Positions 35,698 through 49,395 are shown, counted from the first letter of the stretch. The stretch: DNA of 64,000 nucleotides from Eupeodes corollae (GCF_945859685.1 NC_079147.1:10333289-10397288); one strand, 5' to 3'. The notes: generated by a model from the sequence alone, not told the origin. Made by a program: numbers and translations.

Positions 35698-36720
35698 TTA
35701 CTTGGAGATAGAAATAACAATGATTTTTTTAACGTTAAGGTTAAGGCTGTTTGACTTACACCAACATAATAATTTATCTAAATCCATTTGAAGTTTAATG
35801 CAGTCGTATTCGCTTGTTACCTTAAAAAATAGGTCATCAGCATATATTAAACATTGGCTAAAATTATCAATAAATATTATAAACAGCAAAGGACCAAGAT
35901 GACTACCTTGAGGGACACCTGAAGTACATTCAATAGGCCTTGAAGTGTATTCCTCTATTTTTACTTCTTGCACTCTACCAATTAGGAATGAGCCGATCCA
36001 CCGAAGTAGACTTGAGTGTATGCCGAATACTTGAAGCTTACGGAGCAATATGTTGTGACATACAGAATCGAAGGCTTTGCTGAAGTCAGTATAAATAGCA
36101 TCAACTTGGGTTTGGGTTTCAATAGATTCAACCACGAAAGAAGAAAAACAAGCTAAATTAGTACCGGAAAATGATTTCAATTCATCCCAAAATATTCCGG
36201 AAGACAAAGAACGGTTAAAAATAATAAGCAGAGGTAGGCAAAAAAAAATTAGAGCATCGTTTAAGACAATCGCAGGATGTCATCCACACCAAGTTTAGCG
36301 TTGGGTTTGAGACTTTGTAATCCTTCTAAAATATCAGCAGAATTAAGCTGTATGGACCCAATATCCACTTTGAGCTGATCATTAGAAGGAATGAAAGCAT
36401 ATCCATGCGCCTAAGAGTATACGGATTTGAAATACCGAGCAAAAAGTTCAAGTGTCTTACTAACCTCAGAAGATTCTTTACATTTAAAATTCATAAAGTT
36501 GGGAATCCCAATTGATTTCCGTTTAGAATTAATAAAAGACCATAATCCCTTTGGGTCGCATTTTAAGTTCACTTCAGCGTTCATGACACAATTTCTGTGC
36601 TAGAATTTACTAAGAACAATGAACTCTTTACGAAGCTTAAGTTTATAATGGATTCTGTGGATGTCGAAGAAGAGAACTTAGACAACTGAAACCATTTTAA
36701 GTTATTATAAATTATAAAAT
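35698..36720 (-). mobile_element. LINE remnant (minus strand, Jockey-like RT)
   Basis: The RT frame at 35698-36207 (169 codons) carries YTDFSKAFDSVCHN (palm Asp), then LLRKLQVFGIHSSLLRWIGS and CTSGVPQGSHLGPLLF. LIYADDLFF (YADD at plus-strand 35833-35844) and the post-catalytic LDKLLCWCKSNSLNLNVKK follow. The catalytic residues are intact. Upstream on the same strand, frames give VDIGSIQLNSADILEGLQSL and the 'KGLWSFINSKRKSIGIPNFM' phrase (~36480-36560), which is the linker between endonuclease and RT. The normal 'Q.GF...RS' RT motif is deleted between the linker and DFSKAF, since sequence jumps from FNRSLSSGIFWDELKSF to LACFSSFVVESIETQTQVDA. The 3' tail is cut off at 35698. Confidence 0.8.
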
Positions 36721-39700
36721 CAACCTTTTGTGATCTTGTACCAGAAACAATACGATGATTTATTTGTTTCTTATTATGATGACTTCTCCCGATTTTTACT
36801 ATAGTTAAAGTTAAAACAAATCATTCGGAAACCATCCGGACCCGAATCCTATAATCTTCCTGATTATTTTCGGAACATGTCTTATGGCTAAAATCAGTAT
36901 TTTAAAGTGGAAACCGAAAAAGTAATTCAGCTAGGTATCCTGTTTACCTACAATTCTTTGAATTTTATATTATGTTTGTCATCTTCTCTTATGACTTAAA
37001 TTGTTTAAAACTTTAGACTAGAGTAAATGAGACATTCAATTGAATAATGCCACAAATTATTTGAAGCTAAAGATTACTTAAAAAACGTAAAAATTAAACA
37101 AAAGATATGTTCCTGAACTTAAAGACCAATGTGCACCTCTCCCTTTAAATCTTTACTTATTCTTCTAACTTTAAAACGTGTCAAGCGTAGTCATAATTTC
37201 TTTTTCTATCCTTAGTATTACAAGAATATATCGTTTCCACTTATTTTAAAACAAAACTCAAAAATGCGTGTATCCCTTTCCTTTCGTTTATGAGAGCTTC
37301 AAAGTAAACAACGTCTTTTATTGTCAAGTTTTTAGTCGAAAATGCTGCCAAGCTTAATAAATAATAGCTACAAATAATTTATTTAATTTCTCTAGATTTA
37401 TGAATTTGGTAATAAAAATCAAAGAACTGAAGCTTTTTCAGGTAAAGTTTGGAATTTTGGATGGTTTTTTTGGAAATTTCCACTTTTGAATAATCATGGA
37501 AACTTACGATCAAACCCCAAGATCCGAAGAACTTACTGCTATAAAATAAAGTAGATAGTTAGGAATTTCAAAAAGTAGATTTCAAATCAGAATTTATTTC
37601 CTCCCAAAAGTCAGAATGACCAAATTCCCAATTTCAAAACAAAAAAAATGTTCAATCTGTCAATTTTTGTTATACGATGGCTATTAGTGTGATATGTATT
37701 TCAAAAACTATAACTTTACGATTGACCTAAAACAATTCCATAAATTCCTTACAAAAAAAAAAGAATCAAAAACAATCTTTTAGTCATCAGATACTTTAGC
37801 TTTAATATGTGATAATGTGTTAAATATTAATTTTTGACAGAAAAAAGACGACCACAGTTCTTAAACATCATATAGGTAGGTATATCAGCACATACATATA
37901 TGTATAGATGTGATACTGAGATGATGAGAAGTAACTTGATATCGTTAACCATACCTCAGTATATTTTATACGTATAATCTTCTCAATCATATACATTATT
38001 ATGTTGGTATTTATCTTTGTCTTGTCAAATGTAATAAGAGAATCACATTTATGATAATGAGCATAAATATTCAAATTTTCTTTTAAGATAAATACGTACA
38101 TACAAATCTACAACATAGACTCTTTTCTAATTATGTCCAATCATTACATTGTTTTGTTCAGAAGTTAGAAATTCTTCTGTTTTGTCTTTTGTTGCTTTTT
38201 GTTTGTTTGTTGGCTTGTTCTTCGTCAGTTCAGTGAATTTGGGTCAAACTTAAGAATCATCTGAACTTTAGGCTTGTAGTACCTATACCAAGCAGCTTTC
38301 AAAACTTAAGTCAACAAAATGTCTTTGACATAAATTTTGAATTTAAGTATGTAAATACAAATCCAAAAAATTAAGCAATTTGTGGAAACCAAGCTTTGGT
38401 TTTGTATTTTTTTATTATTAAAGGAGTTACTTTGTTTTTTCATCATGGATTCAAAATTCACATAAATTAAACGGATTAGATATCATTAAAGTTTATTATT
38501 CTATGGGATTTACACTTGTATAAGTTTTAATTTTTAACACTGGCGAAATGCAAGATATGTTAGTAAAACAGCCACATTTAAATTCAGTCACTTTTGATGG
38601 TGTTCACATCGGACTCTTTTGAGGTGACCTTTAGACGTGTTTAAATTACATCTCAAAGTAAGATTTGATAGTTCAGAAAAGCCAGGAATTTACGACCAAT
38701 ATATTTAATTATTACTTTAAAAACTGAAAGTGAGAAAAATAATGAAATTGAGTTGTCGCAAAATATTTGTATATTATTAGCGTCTTAGATCGTGTTTACT
38801 TAAATCTGACATTCGATAAAAATAAGTCCAATTTTTTCGGACTATAAGAACTCTACAAAACTCATTAAGGAATGTGAAAACGTTGAGCTTAAATATAATT
38901 ATTTTAACACCGTTTACTGATTTTTAAAGGGTTTTTATTCTATATCGTATCTGCTACTGAAATAATTTTAAAAATGCGCATTCAAAACATTTAAAGTTCT
39001 TCTTTTTATTATGAACTGATTCAATCTTGAGTGCTCCTACATATCAATAAGTTCTCATAATAAATTAAATCAAAAACTTTATCTGCTACTATTATTTCGG
39101 TCCAACAAAAATAAATATGTATTAAAGAAAACAATTTTAAACAGAAGTCTCTACAATCTCACATTTTTATCCACCAATTTAACCACATATATGTGTTCTA
39201 TAACTGACAATTAATAGCATCTCATAAACTAATCTTTAGAAGCTAATATAAAACTAATAAATCTCTTTTTTATTTATTCAAAAAGACGTAAAAAAAAATA
39301 ATAACCTACCTATCCTATGCCACCATATTGATTGAGAGAGGGATACCACTCAACCTACCTACATATAAAAAAACACAAGACTTCAGGCAAGCCTCACCGA
39401 TTAATAACCATACTTGCTTCGCTCCGCATCTGAACGGAGCCGAATACCGCGCCGCTGCTGCGGCCGGAGCTATATTAAGCGTGGGAACTGAAAACCTGTT
39501 CAAAACGTCCATGCCTAGTTCGATATAATAAAGTGTGTCGCATTTTTGGCTGCATTTTGAACAAGCAATAAGATTGCAGTTCAGTTGTTGTTTAATGTTG
39601 TTAGTTCACTAACCCAAAGTTTCAAATGAAAACAAAACACAAAAATTATATAAAGAAACACCATTTAAGAAATTAATACAAAATGATAAATATAATTTAT

Positions 39701-41763
39701 TAAAATCAACTCACTCAACTATACACACAGAGTATAAAAATAAAAACAAAAGAGTTTTCCAAAAAAAAGGTAATAAAGCTATCACGTGAGCACTTAATAA
39801 ATTAGTTATTTGTTAATCGCATTTATGATAGATTATAGGGTGCTGTACAACTACTACATGGTTGTATACTAATATTTAAAAAAAATCGTACCACCAATAA
39901 ATTAATAAACATATAAGCCGGCATTAATGTTTATTATTAGACATGTAATTTATAATGAGATTGTGCGGTTTTGTGTTCTGATTTAACTTGTGTCTATAGG
40001 ACTTAAAGAGATATACATATATAGGTCACTACCTTTTTATAATTATGAACACAAATTTAGATGTTTCTCGTACAGATTTGGCTTGAGAATCTGTAAAAGT
40101 TATTGGTTCTCACCAACAATCAAAAGAAGTTAAGATTTTGTGTGTATTTGATTCGATTTTAAAATACATTAGTAAGAAATTTCTGAAGCGTATTCATAAA
40201 TTAATAACGTATTTTCGTTTTTAATTTTAACTAAAACAATAAATAAAATATTTAGGGAATGGACGGACCTGACGATTTAAAAGAAAATGTCTCAAAAAAG
40301 ATGTTTTAGATTGATGTTTTCATTAATTAGACCTAACACGTGCTTTCTTACTTATTTCTATATACTCTTCCCAAAACGTTTGAATTCTCTAAACCGTATA
40401 GAACTTAATAGTCCCGCTGTTATAGTAAAAGACTTTCCAATGAGACGCCCGCAGTTTGGAAAGCGCAATTAAAATTGTTAAAATTCACTAAATGACATAA
40501 AAACAACGAAAATGAGCAATTTGGCAATGCAAGAAAAGTGTTGTTTATGGAATGAGCAATCACAATTTGGTATCCAGAGCTCATGATCTTTCTATGTTTT
40601 TAATTATTCATGAAGTTATAAAGAAAAAACATCCAAAATAATGCGGATTGGCCATGGTTAATATTCTTTATCATTTTATTTTATTCAGCTTACTCTTTAA
40701 AATGATATCCAACTATTGCTCCCAAAAACAAACGAGTTTTTTATATCAAAATGAAATACCCTATACCACTTTTTAGAGAAAAATATTCTAATTTAACATT
40801 CCCAACTCTGTTTAAAGCACGAACAACGAGGAACAAACAAGCACAATGTGTTAAGGTCGTCCTTGAATTTGTGGACACTGACGTGATCTGCCACTCTTAA
40901 ATTAGTCTTAATAAAAATAACGGTAAAAATCCATTTAATCGATATTTACAATATGATCAACAATGAAATTTTCCCATTATAAAAATAAAATCTAAATATC
41001 CTCATTGAGAAATATAGTTAGCAAGAAAAGTAAAATGTTCGTTCTTGTTGATTCTCATTCATTTTAAAACCTAAAATTCGTTCAAATCTAAAAATGTTTT
41101 AAGGACGCATTGTTAAACACTAATTTAACTTATAATGTTAGCCTCAGATATAATATTTAAAAAATGTATACTTCAAACTTAACTAAATACCTAAGCAGAG
41201 CTCCTTCTGTGCTGACAAATTCTTATTAATGTCAGCTCGTTTCTCCAAATTGTACAAAATTGTCTAAAAATGTTTTCCCATGTGTCTCTATTATTTATGA
41301 AATATGTACGAATGCATGTTCTAAAATAAAGACATGAAAGTAATTAGATAACTTTTTGCATAATTCTTTTAGAAGAAGAACAGAAAAGAAGTTAATAGAA
41401 ACAAAAAGTTAAGTTTAACTGCAATGTTCCAAGGGGACGATATAATTTTTTTTAATTGCATCAAGTTTGAAGGATTCAGAATCTTAAATAGGACTTATTA
41501 GAAAATGATATATGATCAAATATGTGATGTAAGTTGCCAAAATAATGGACGAAATTCAACCAATTCACGATTTACACAAATAAAATCCATTAAATAATGT
41601 CAAAAATGTATAATTTTGCTCATTATAAGAAATGTTGTTTCCTTTTAATGAAAACATTGTTTTAAGAAAATTAAGAGTTGTATCTTCAAGCTTTTGTATA
41701 ATTTCGAAGTTATAAGTATTTAAAAAACAAATTTCAGCACTGTAGATAAATAGACTTTCATTA
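36721..41763. other. AT-rich DNA, one CG-rich island at 39.33-39.53 kb
   Basis: Long AT-rich stretch with no TE or gene I recognise. The exception is 39330-39530, an abrupt CG-richer patch (GCCGCTGCTGCGGCCGGAGC near 39452) with unrecognised ORFs of about 65 codons on both strands. It also contains GAGCTATATTAAGCG, which could serve as a TATA-type element. The patch may be a small promoter or exon; the evidence is compositional only. Confidence 0.35.
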
Positions 41764-41896
41764 CAAAATAAATTGGGTGGCGCAACAGTCCGTTTGAGAA
41801 CAAGGGCCTAGAGACTGACTACTCTCAACCATTCCTGTGTGCGAGTCTGTTGTCAGGGATAGAAGGGACCCACAGTTTTAGGCCGAATCCGAAAGG
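41764..41896 (-). mobile_element. tRNA-derived SINE 3' half (copy 3)
   Basis: The plus strand reads GGGTGGCGCAACAGTCCGTT, CTCTCAACCATTCCTGTGTG, and GTTGTCAGGGATAGAAGGGA. This is the reverse complement of the body of the SINE at 2191-2470. The element is therefore on the minus strand, with its 3' end at ~41771 (CGCCACCCAATT). The tRNA-like head is missing, as expected for a 5'-truncated retroposed copy. Confidence 0.7.
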
Positions 41897-44800
41897 AATT
41901 AAAAATTATAATTAGAGTTTGGGTTGTTTCGTTCATATTTATTTGTTTTTAAATGGAGCACAAGAAAACGCACGTTATTATCCTTCTTTTTAGTTTGATG
42001 ATTGCCTTTTATTTATTTTCCAATATCATTTTTGAAGGATATGTCCACTGGGAAAATTGTCTTCTGTTGGATAGAATTTGCTTACGTTAATTCTTAAGGC
42101 TTTAGGGTACCTTTAAAATTCAAAATGATGCACAACGTGTTGTCAAATGAATAGAACCAATTTACTTTGTTCTCCTCAAATATAAAACATGGATTTATCG
42201 TTCATTTGGAAGCCTCATATAGTGTCTCGGCATCGTCTAGGCTTTTATGACAATACTCAAATTTCCTCGCCTTGTGGCAAGTATTATAAATCTGATGTTA
42301 AATTTCTCAGACATTCTGTCGCTTAAGCATGCCGGAATTTCAAACCAAAATAAGGCTCTAAAGATTTGAATAGAAACACAGAAAACCATACATAATGCGC
42401 AACGCACTTTTAAATCAAGAAAATATGCCCAATTCCAGTTCATATTTAGAATTCTTTTATAAAGTTTTAGTACCTAAATAAATGTAACTCATTTTGATAG
42501 AATAATCTTTAAGAAAATAAAAATAACAATAAAATATATACAAACCTTATTAATTAAAAACACAACAATGTATGCAACAAGTGTGTGCATATCGCTGTGC
42601 GATAATAATTTTCTCCTGAAATGTTTTGTAAACATTTTTAACATTTAAATTATTATAATAGAATAAGATACTATAGGAGCTATAGCTCTCTATTTATGTT
42701 GTTTCTATCTATAGATAAACGTATGTAGAATGTTATATGCTGATGCTCGGTCGGTGGTGGCACCACAGCCACTATATGTAGCTGATGTTTTATAAATAGT
42801 GCCACTATACAAGTCCACACAGTGCTGGCTATAGCAGCAATCTTTAATCCAATTTGTCGACAACGACGACCACGAGCGACAACGCGAACGGCGACGGACG
42901 ACGCACGATGATAGTATATAGTATAGATGCAACAGACGCCCAACGAGGGGGTGTGCAAAGTACATAGATATTTTCTACTTGCAACTGCAGCGCGTAGGGC
43001 CACTGTTTCTGCTGCTGCAATTGTAGCTGTTGCACATTTTTACTAATACTCCGGGGGCGCTTATCATTGCCCATGCAGGCCTATGTACATTATGAGATGG
43101 GTGATGTTGCACTCATACACCGCTAGGCGTCGCCTTGTGCGTCCCAGCAAATTATAACAACTTGTAATAAATAATTAGTCACCCACTTTATGTTACTTAA
43201 CACCATCTACAACAACAACAAGATCAGGCTATCTTTCACACAAAAATAAAAAAAAAAACACACACAATAATGGACGGATAAAAAATATCTAAATATTTGT
43301 ATGTACAACTTGTTGCTTGTTAGAATATTTTTTCAAACTTATTTTGTTTTCGATTATATTATTTTGTTGCTTATTTGTTTATCGCCTATAAGCGTTAAAC
43401 TCCCGAGATGACACTAATTAATAAACAATTAGGCTTGAGGGCGCCCTTTTGCTTTCTTTCCTGCTGCTTTTATTTTTGTTTAGATGATAAAACTATTGTG
43501 TATATTTTGCGTTTGCGCGTTTGTTTCCCGTTATGCGTGCACAAATGCAATTCAATTAACACCAATTTGCTCTCACTCACAATCTAACTGTGTATATAGC
43601 AGCGAAAGATGATGATAATAATATTTCTTTTTTATTTTTTGTATTTTTCTAAATCATGTGTTGCATATGGAAATGGAGGGAGACATTTGTCGTATAGTAG
43701 ACGATAACCGGATACGGAAGTCGACCAGTACAGAGAAGTGAGCAAAAACACACCATATATCACTGCAACAATAACAACACATATACCAACGATATATGTA
43801 CACGAATTACGGTATTTTCCGCGGGGCACAATAATATTTTATTTCCTTTTTGTTTTCTTAATCTTCATCACACTTTATAAACATAAAACGAGAAAAAGTA
43901 GTTAATCCTTGTTTCGTCTCCCAAAGGAGCAATTCCAGAATTTATTATCCCTTCAGGACATCAATTACCGTCGTCGTCGTAGTAGTCGGTCTTCTCTCGT
44001 TCTTCGTGAGTCGGTCTCGGTACGTAAAAAGTTGATGGAGGATGCAGAAGCAACCGAACCGAACGAACGAACAAACAACGATCGGGGGGCCTGATAGTGT
44101 TTGGCCAATTTACACACGACAAAACAACGATCGAAAATAGTACAAAAGTGCAGACATGCAGACCCACAAAGCCACAAGTGGTTAAAGGAGGCACAATGCA
44201 AAAAAAGAAGGAAACACAACAACAACACAGAACACACGGTGTTTCAACAATATACCGCACGATGCGATGGCGTTCGTTGACGATGACTATGGTAGGTAAT
44301 AATAATAAAAATATAATTTTTCACTGCGCGACGACGACCACAACTTCACAAAGGGCGACGCTGAACTGCGGCGCTTGGACCCGCGGCAATTACCTCCGGG
44401 CTCTGGGCGGAGCGTCATTTGCTTTGGCCAACACTTTGCCTGAGGTCAAACGAGAGTTTTTCTTTGGTGGTTGCTCTTGCTCTCTGGCAACTCTCTCCGA
44501 AGGGGAACAAGCAACAATCTGATTGGTGGACCGGTTTAATAAAACCCAATTAGAGAGTCCATTACTCTCCGTTATACCGCGTGCGGTGTGTGAGGAATTG
44601 TGGATCGTATCGAAGCTTGCCTTGTGGTCTTGTGGATGGTAAGACTTTCATAGCATGGTGGTGGTTTTGGTTTTACAGCTAGATTGCTCAGAGCTCGCTG
44701 GGTCGATTTCGCATATATAAATTTCCATCTTTAACCACTTTGCATCTTTTTGAGTTTGGCTGTTTAGTTTACCATTGCCCGATTGCCGCCGAAGACAGTC

Positions 44801-46949
44801 AAGGGGATCGGATAAAACGCTACAAGTGAGTTTTACCACACGGATTTGCGGTTTCAGATAGAAACATGGATGCTGGAGCTGGATGCATGCGCCGCCACCA
44901 CGGTTGCTGTTGGCACCGCCGAAATCGAATTAAGTGCGCGCGATCGATGATCGCTGCGATTAAGTAGTTTATCCCCAACTTGGAGAGGAGATGAGACTCA
45001 ATCTTCTGCACCCTCCCCTCTCCACCATTCCTCCTCCTTTGCTCCCGTTGGCAGTTGGTCTTGGTAGTGATGTTGTGGATCATGTGAAATCAGGTATAAA
45101 TATTCTGATGATTTTCTGAGATGGCTGTGTTTTGTGCTTTTGGTGGTAGATTGGATTAGCAGCGGCAGAGCTCAGCCTTCAAGAAACGGTGTGAAATGGA
45201 AATCGAATTGGACGCAGCGGCAAAATGGCCAACAGTAACGTTAAACGTAAATAGCCCTAGGGTAGAAGACAAAGAACGGAAGTCGACTGTTAAGGATGCA
45301 GATACATATGTGATGTGGTGTTTTTTTGTTCTGTAAATTTTAAGCGTTATGTGGCCCAAATGAGAGTGAGTCTAAATTATGAATGGTTAAACGCTTTTTT
45401 TTCGTGCTGCTGTTGCGTCTTTCATAAATAAATTATGATGATGTAGGGAAGACTATCGCACAATGATGGGTTGAAGGTCCTTCAGAACGGAATAATGCAT
45501 TAACAAAAAACGGGGTTTTCAAAACATCAACATGGCCGGCTGTTTTTATTCGTTTTTTTTTTTTGCTTTTTATTGCGACTGATGAAATTAATGGGAAATT
45601 AAAGTGCACTTTTTTAGCTTGAGCATTCAAAAACACAATGGCGCGTTTTTTCTGTATTTTTTCATTTAATGTAGGTTATAAAATGATATCACATATTATG
45701 ATGGGTGCAATACATAAGTAAAATCATCTCTTATGGTTGCAAGGTGTTTTTGGTTTTTAGTGCATGAACCTAAGGGTTTTTTGAATTTTTTATATTTTCG
45801 TTTACCTTTAAGATCATTTAAATGTGTTGAATATTTTAAATTTAAGCATTGCTGTGACAAAATCTCACAAATCAAGTAATAAAGGTTTAAAGTAAATAAT
45901 ATGCTATATGTAATTTTCTAAATAAACCGCAAATGATTGAACATATTTTCTGTTAGTGGCGCCGAACGTCTACCTCATTGCACTTTTGTAAATACACAAA
46001 ATTCTTATTAGATTTTTCTTCCCTTTTAAACACAACAGTGGAGAAAAAGTAGCAACCCCTAAATAGGATTTAAAAGAGAAATTATTGCATTGTGTCTATT
46101 GTTATTGCTTATACCTACAACTTGCTCTCTTTCTTTTTTTAACCACCCCTATAACACAAGCAAAATAAAGATAGTCTTACGTTCCACAACTATTTGCAAT
46201 TTTAAACACGATAGAAATAAAATGTATATGATTCAACTATTTTGATTATTTATACTTACATTATATGGATATGGTTGTATTATTAACAGATTTTAAATAA
46301 AAAGAAATACCTTATGAGTATTTGTATTGAGTAACGTTGGGCGCCATTTAAGGGAATTCAATAAAGCTATTGTATTACAAATAGTAAAGAAGGAATAACT
46401 ATTAGCACTCTACCTGTTATGGTTAACGAACAATTTTATTCCAAAATCTAGGCAAATATTGAGAATATTTTATTTTTATTAGCTTAAAGAAATTAAGGGA
46501 AAGTCTTCAAATACAGACAGACTGTGTGTATTGGTTGTTTTTTAAAGGAATGGAATTGTTGTATTTTCGAATATAAGGAGTATATAAGTTTGTTGGGCAG
46601 AGAGTCAAATCATGCAAACAAATGCCTAAGATCTTAAAATTTTGTTCATGTTTTAAGTCTTTTCATTGGAGTTTGCCAAAGTATGCTGAAAAAAGTCAAA
46701 CATATACTCTATTAGTATTCCACCTGTTTGGCACCTATATAACTATTAGAAATTTTATTTATTTGTTTGCAAACGTTAAATATGAACGCTTGTTAACAAT
46801 CAATGAAAGTTTAAATCCTTCCTTTAATAGCCAATATCCTATTTTAAACAAATATATACGCAGCCAAGTGTAAAATTAAAGCGACTCGAGATTAAGGAGG
46901 ATGATACAGACTCATAACATAACATAACAAAATTTCAAATACTATCTGT
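41897..46949. other. Unique DNA with CG-richer block 42.7-45.2 kb
   Basis: 42680-45200 is the largest CG-richer block in the window. It has CGA/GTC triplet runs (43970-43992), GAGAG-type and ATTGG/CCAAT-type motifs (44440-44560) and overlapping unrecognised ORFs on both strands. Examples are 44097-44522 plus, 141 codons, Thr/Gln/Arg-rich, and 42680-43003 minus, 107 codons. The composition suggests promoter, enhancer or leader DNA of a nearby gene. I see no domain, intron structure or TE there. The flanks (41.9-42.6 and 45.3-46.9 kb) are AT-rich and featureless. Confidence 0.35.
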
Positions 46950-47330
46950 TATGGGTCAATAAGGGGAGAGGGGAGCTATATCTATATCAAAGTAAGGTGG
47001 CAGCATTTCTCTATTGGACTATGGAAACCTAAAGCAAACCTTAGAACTCTTTTTTGGACACCTTTCAATCTATTTCCCAAACAATGCAACCATATTCCAT
47101 AATGCGGAGGTCTGAAAATATAATAAGTTTTTCTAATTTCGTCAAATTAAGAAGATTTTCATGGTCAAAGACCATGAGTTTTGGATAATAATAAAGGTTA
47201 GGTTTTCTTGCAGTAGCTCCGCATTTATTGAAAGATGTTTTATCAAATTTGTAAGTCATCAGTGTTGAACGATTTACAGCCAATCAGGTTTTCCTGTGGA
47301 ACACCAGAGATGACTAAAAATTTACTTCAA
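46950..47330 (-). pseudogene. LINE C-terminal scrap (minus strand)
   Basis: A minus-strand frame (47065-47283) reads LNLTKLEKLIIFSDLRIMEY and GCIVWEIDRKVSKKEF. The Jockey-like 'LVR.ILEYGC.VW.P......K..ESVQK.FLRF' block after the RT has the same order. A preceding stretch KVNRSTLMTYKFDKTSFN fits the upstream part. Frame breaks occur on both sides. It is unlike families X, Y and Z in detail, so it is a further LINE. Confidence 0.45.
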
Positions 47331-47423
47331 CCATTATTTTTAAAAACAACATTGTAATACCTGCCACTTAAGTATTTTTTTTTTGTTTACAATTAGCGAA
47401 CACTAAAACGGTTTTGTAGAGCT

Positions 47424-48985
47424 TTAATATGCCAAAGACACAGTTTGAGCATTAGGAAAAGAGGGAAGGGTTGGATAGGAGGTGTCAGTGTTCATTGATT
47501 TTGAATTCCTGAAAATTGCAATGATAGGAAAAGATAAAGCCTGGCAAGGCATTCCACATTCGTGTAGTACGGCTAAAAAATTAATCTCTGTACTGTATAG
47601 TACGGCCAAAGTTGGGCTCAAGGGTAAACTGATGGGCAGTCCTAGAAGCGCGGTATGACGGTTAAATTTTGTAAAGGGAGGAATGCAACTAGCTATTTTA
47701 CTAGAGCATAGTCCGTTAAAATATCGCTACAAAAGGGTGATGCAAGAAACCATGCGTCGATGTTCGAGTGACGTAAGGGAGTTGATGATGTTAATGTCAC
47801 CAATCATTTTAAAAGTGCTTTTTTGAATACTGACCAAGAGGCTTAAATAAGAGATGAGAGTTATACTCAAATTTCGGACGTATATAGGTTTTGTAGATTG
47901 TAGCCAGATCAGACGGAGAGAAACATTTTTTGCAACGTGTCAAAAAACCTAGACGTCTTGTTACATTTTTGGCAACATCGCGTATTTGATTGCTCCACAA
48001 TAGGTGGTTGCTGATGCACATTCCAAGGATGTCAAGATTTTCCGTTTCGTTGATGCATGTCCCACTTATTAATAGTGGGAAAAAGGGTTTATCTCGCTTT
48101 AACGATACAAGACAGAATTGGGTTTTCGAAGCATTAAATTCCACACGATTTTTTATAACCCATTGTAAAATGCTGTGAAGGTCGGAATATTTTGCTGTTG
48201 CAGTTCCACATCTGAAGAGGAGGGTTGTGAGTCTGGAAACGAATATGAGAAGCCAAGAGTGCTATCGTCAATGAAACAATGTATTGGATTAGAAGTAGCA
48301 TACAGAAGATCATTTATAAAAATGAGGAAGAGGGTCGTAGACAAAACGGAGCCCTGGGGCACACCAGCATTTATTTTATGATTTTCAGACTTGAATCCGT
48401 CCAAAACAACTTGTATTGAACGGTTCGAAAGAAAATTTCTAATCCAACGAAGAACAGATCCGTCGAAACCAAAAGAACGCATTTTCGATAAGAGCGCAAG
48501 AAGCCAGACTTTATCAAATGCCTTTGAAATATCTTACTTTCTCCAAAACGATGTACAAATTTGTTCCACTGTTCGGTGAGATGAACCATGAGATCACCAG
48601 TGGACCTATTGCTACGAAAGCCGTATTGCCGGTCATTGAAAAGATTCCGTTCCTTAAAATATTTTTTAAGCTGATAATTAATCATCGTTTCCATGACCTT
48701 AGAAAGAAGGGACGTTAGTGCTATCGGTCGGTAATTTGTGGGAGAAGAAGATTCGCTTTTTTGGCATTGGCTGAACAGATGCAGTTTTCCAACTACTCGG
48801 AACGAGCCCAGAAGAATAGGATAGATGGAAAAACTTACGCAGTGGTTTTGCTAGCGTGGAAGAACACCTCTTCAGAATAATAGCGGGAATACCAATTGGG
48901 CCAGCGGGTTTATGAATGTTGAGATCTTTAAGAACTCTCGCCACAGTTCGAGTACGAAAAAAGATTATACGATAAACTTTTGGAT
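47424..48985 (-). mobile_element. LINE remnant, family Y copy 2 (minus strand)
   Basis: The best preserved family Y copy, in five frames. From its 5' side: LNIHKPAGPIGIPAIILKRC, then SSGLVPSSWKTASVQPMPKK (48699-48944). Then YFKERNLFNDRQYGFRSNRS (48371-48694), and after a frameshift IRNFLSNRSIQVVLDGFKSE and NAGVPQGSVLSTTLFLIFIN (48153-48482). The catalytic box reads CFIDDSTLGFS, so Ala is replaced by Ile while both Asp remain. Then NASKTQFCLVSLKRDKP, LGMCISNHLLWSNQIRDVAK and LATIYKTYIRPKFEYNSHL (47809-48144). The C-terminal tail ends near 47430 (YPTLPSFPNA). The normal product would be an endonuclease-RT of about 900 residues; the endonuclease is missing. Confidence 0.8.
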
Positions 48986-49395
48986 AAGGATGCCCTTTAC
49001 ATAATTGGCATTATCAGAACTCTTTTGAAATGGATGGAGAAGTATTTTTTAGGAAGAAGTCCAAGTTGGAAGTTCATTGTAATAAGGAAAGTCCGGTTCT
49101 GTTTATACTTTTTACGAATGCACTTTTAAGCGGTCTTAAAAACTTTTGCATATGCAGACGATACAGCTATTGTTGTTAGACACCTTCGATCGAAACCGCG
49201 ATTTTAAAGAAGCAATATTAGTTTGATGATGTCACTCTACAATGTTATGCACATTCGCGAACCAAGCAAACAAAAGGAGTCAAATAATAATTTCTTTCGA
49301 AATACTGAAAAATCCGACTTCAAGAAAAAGTGATGCCGTTTAGATTAAATCAATCAAATACCTTGGAGTTACTATAGATAAACACTTTCTGTGAC
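48985..49395 (+). pseudogene. LINE RT fragment (plus strand) with intact YADD
   Basis: Plus-strand pieces read LLKWMEKYFLGRSPSWKF (~49024-49077) and then LFTNALLSGLKNF. The catalytic AYADDTAIVVRHLRS (YADD at 49151-49162) and SIKYLGVTIDKHFL (~49345-49385) follow. The order matches RT palm and thumb of a LINE. The 'GVPQG' block is deleted or mutated. It begins where the minus-strand family Y LINE ends and stops ~50 bases before the left TIR of the DNA transposon at 49445. Confidence 0.65.

Noticed and set aside
44097..44522. 141-codon plus-strand ORF as a host gene
   Set aside because: No recognisable domain, low-complexity Thr/Gln/Arg content, and competing ORFs on the other strand of the same CG-richer block. 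Length alone is not convincing.
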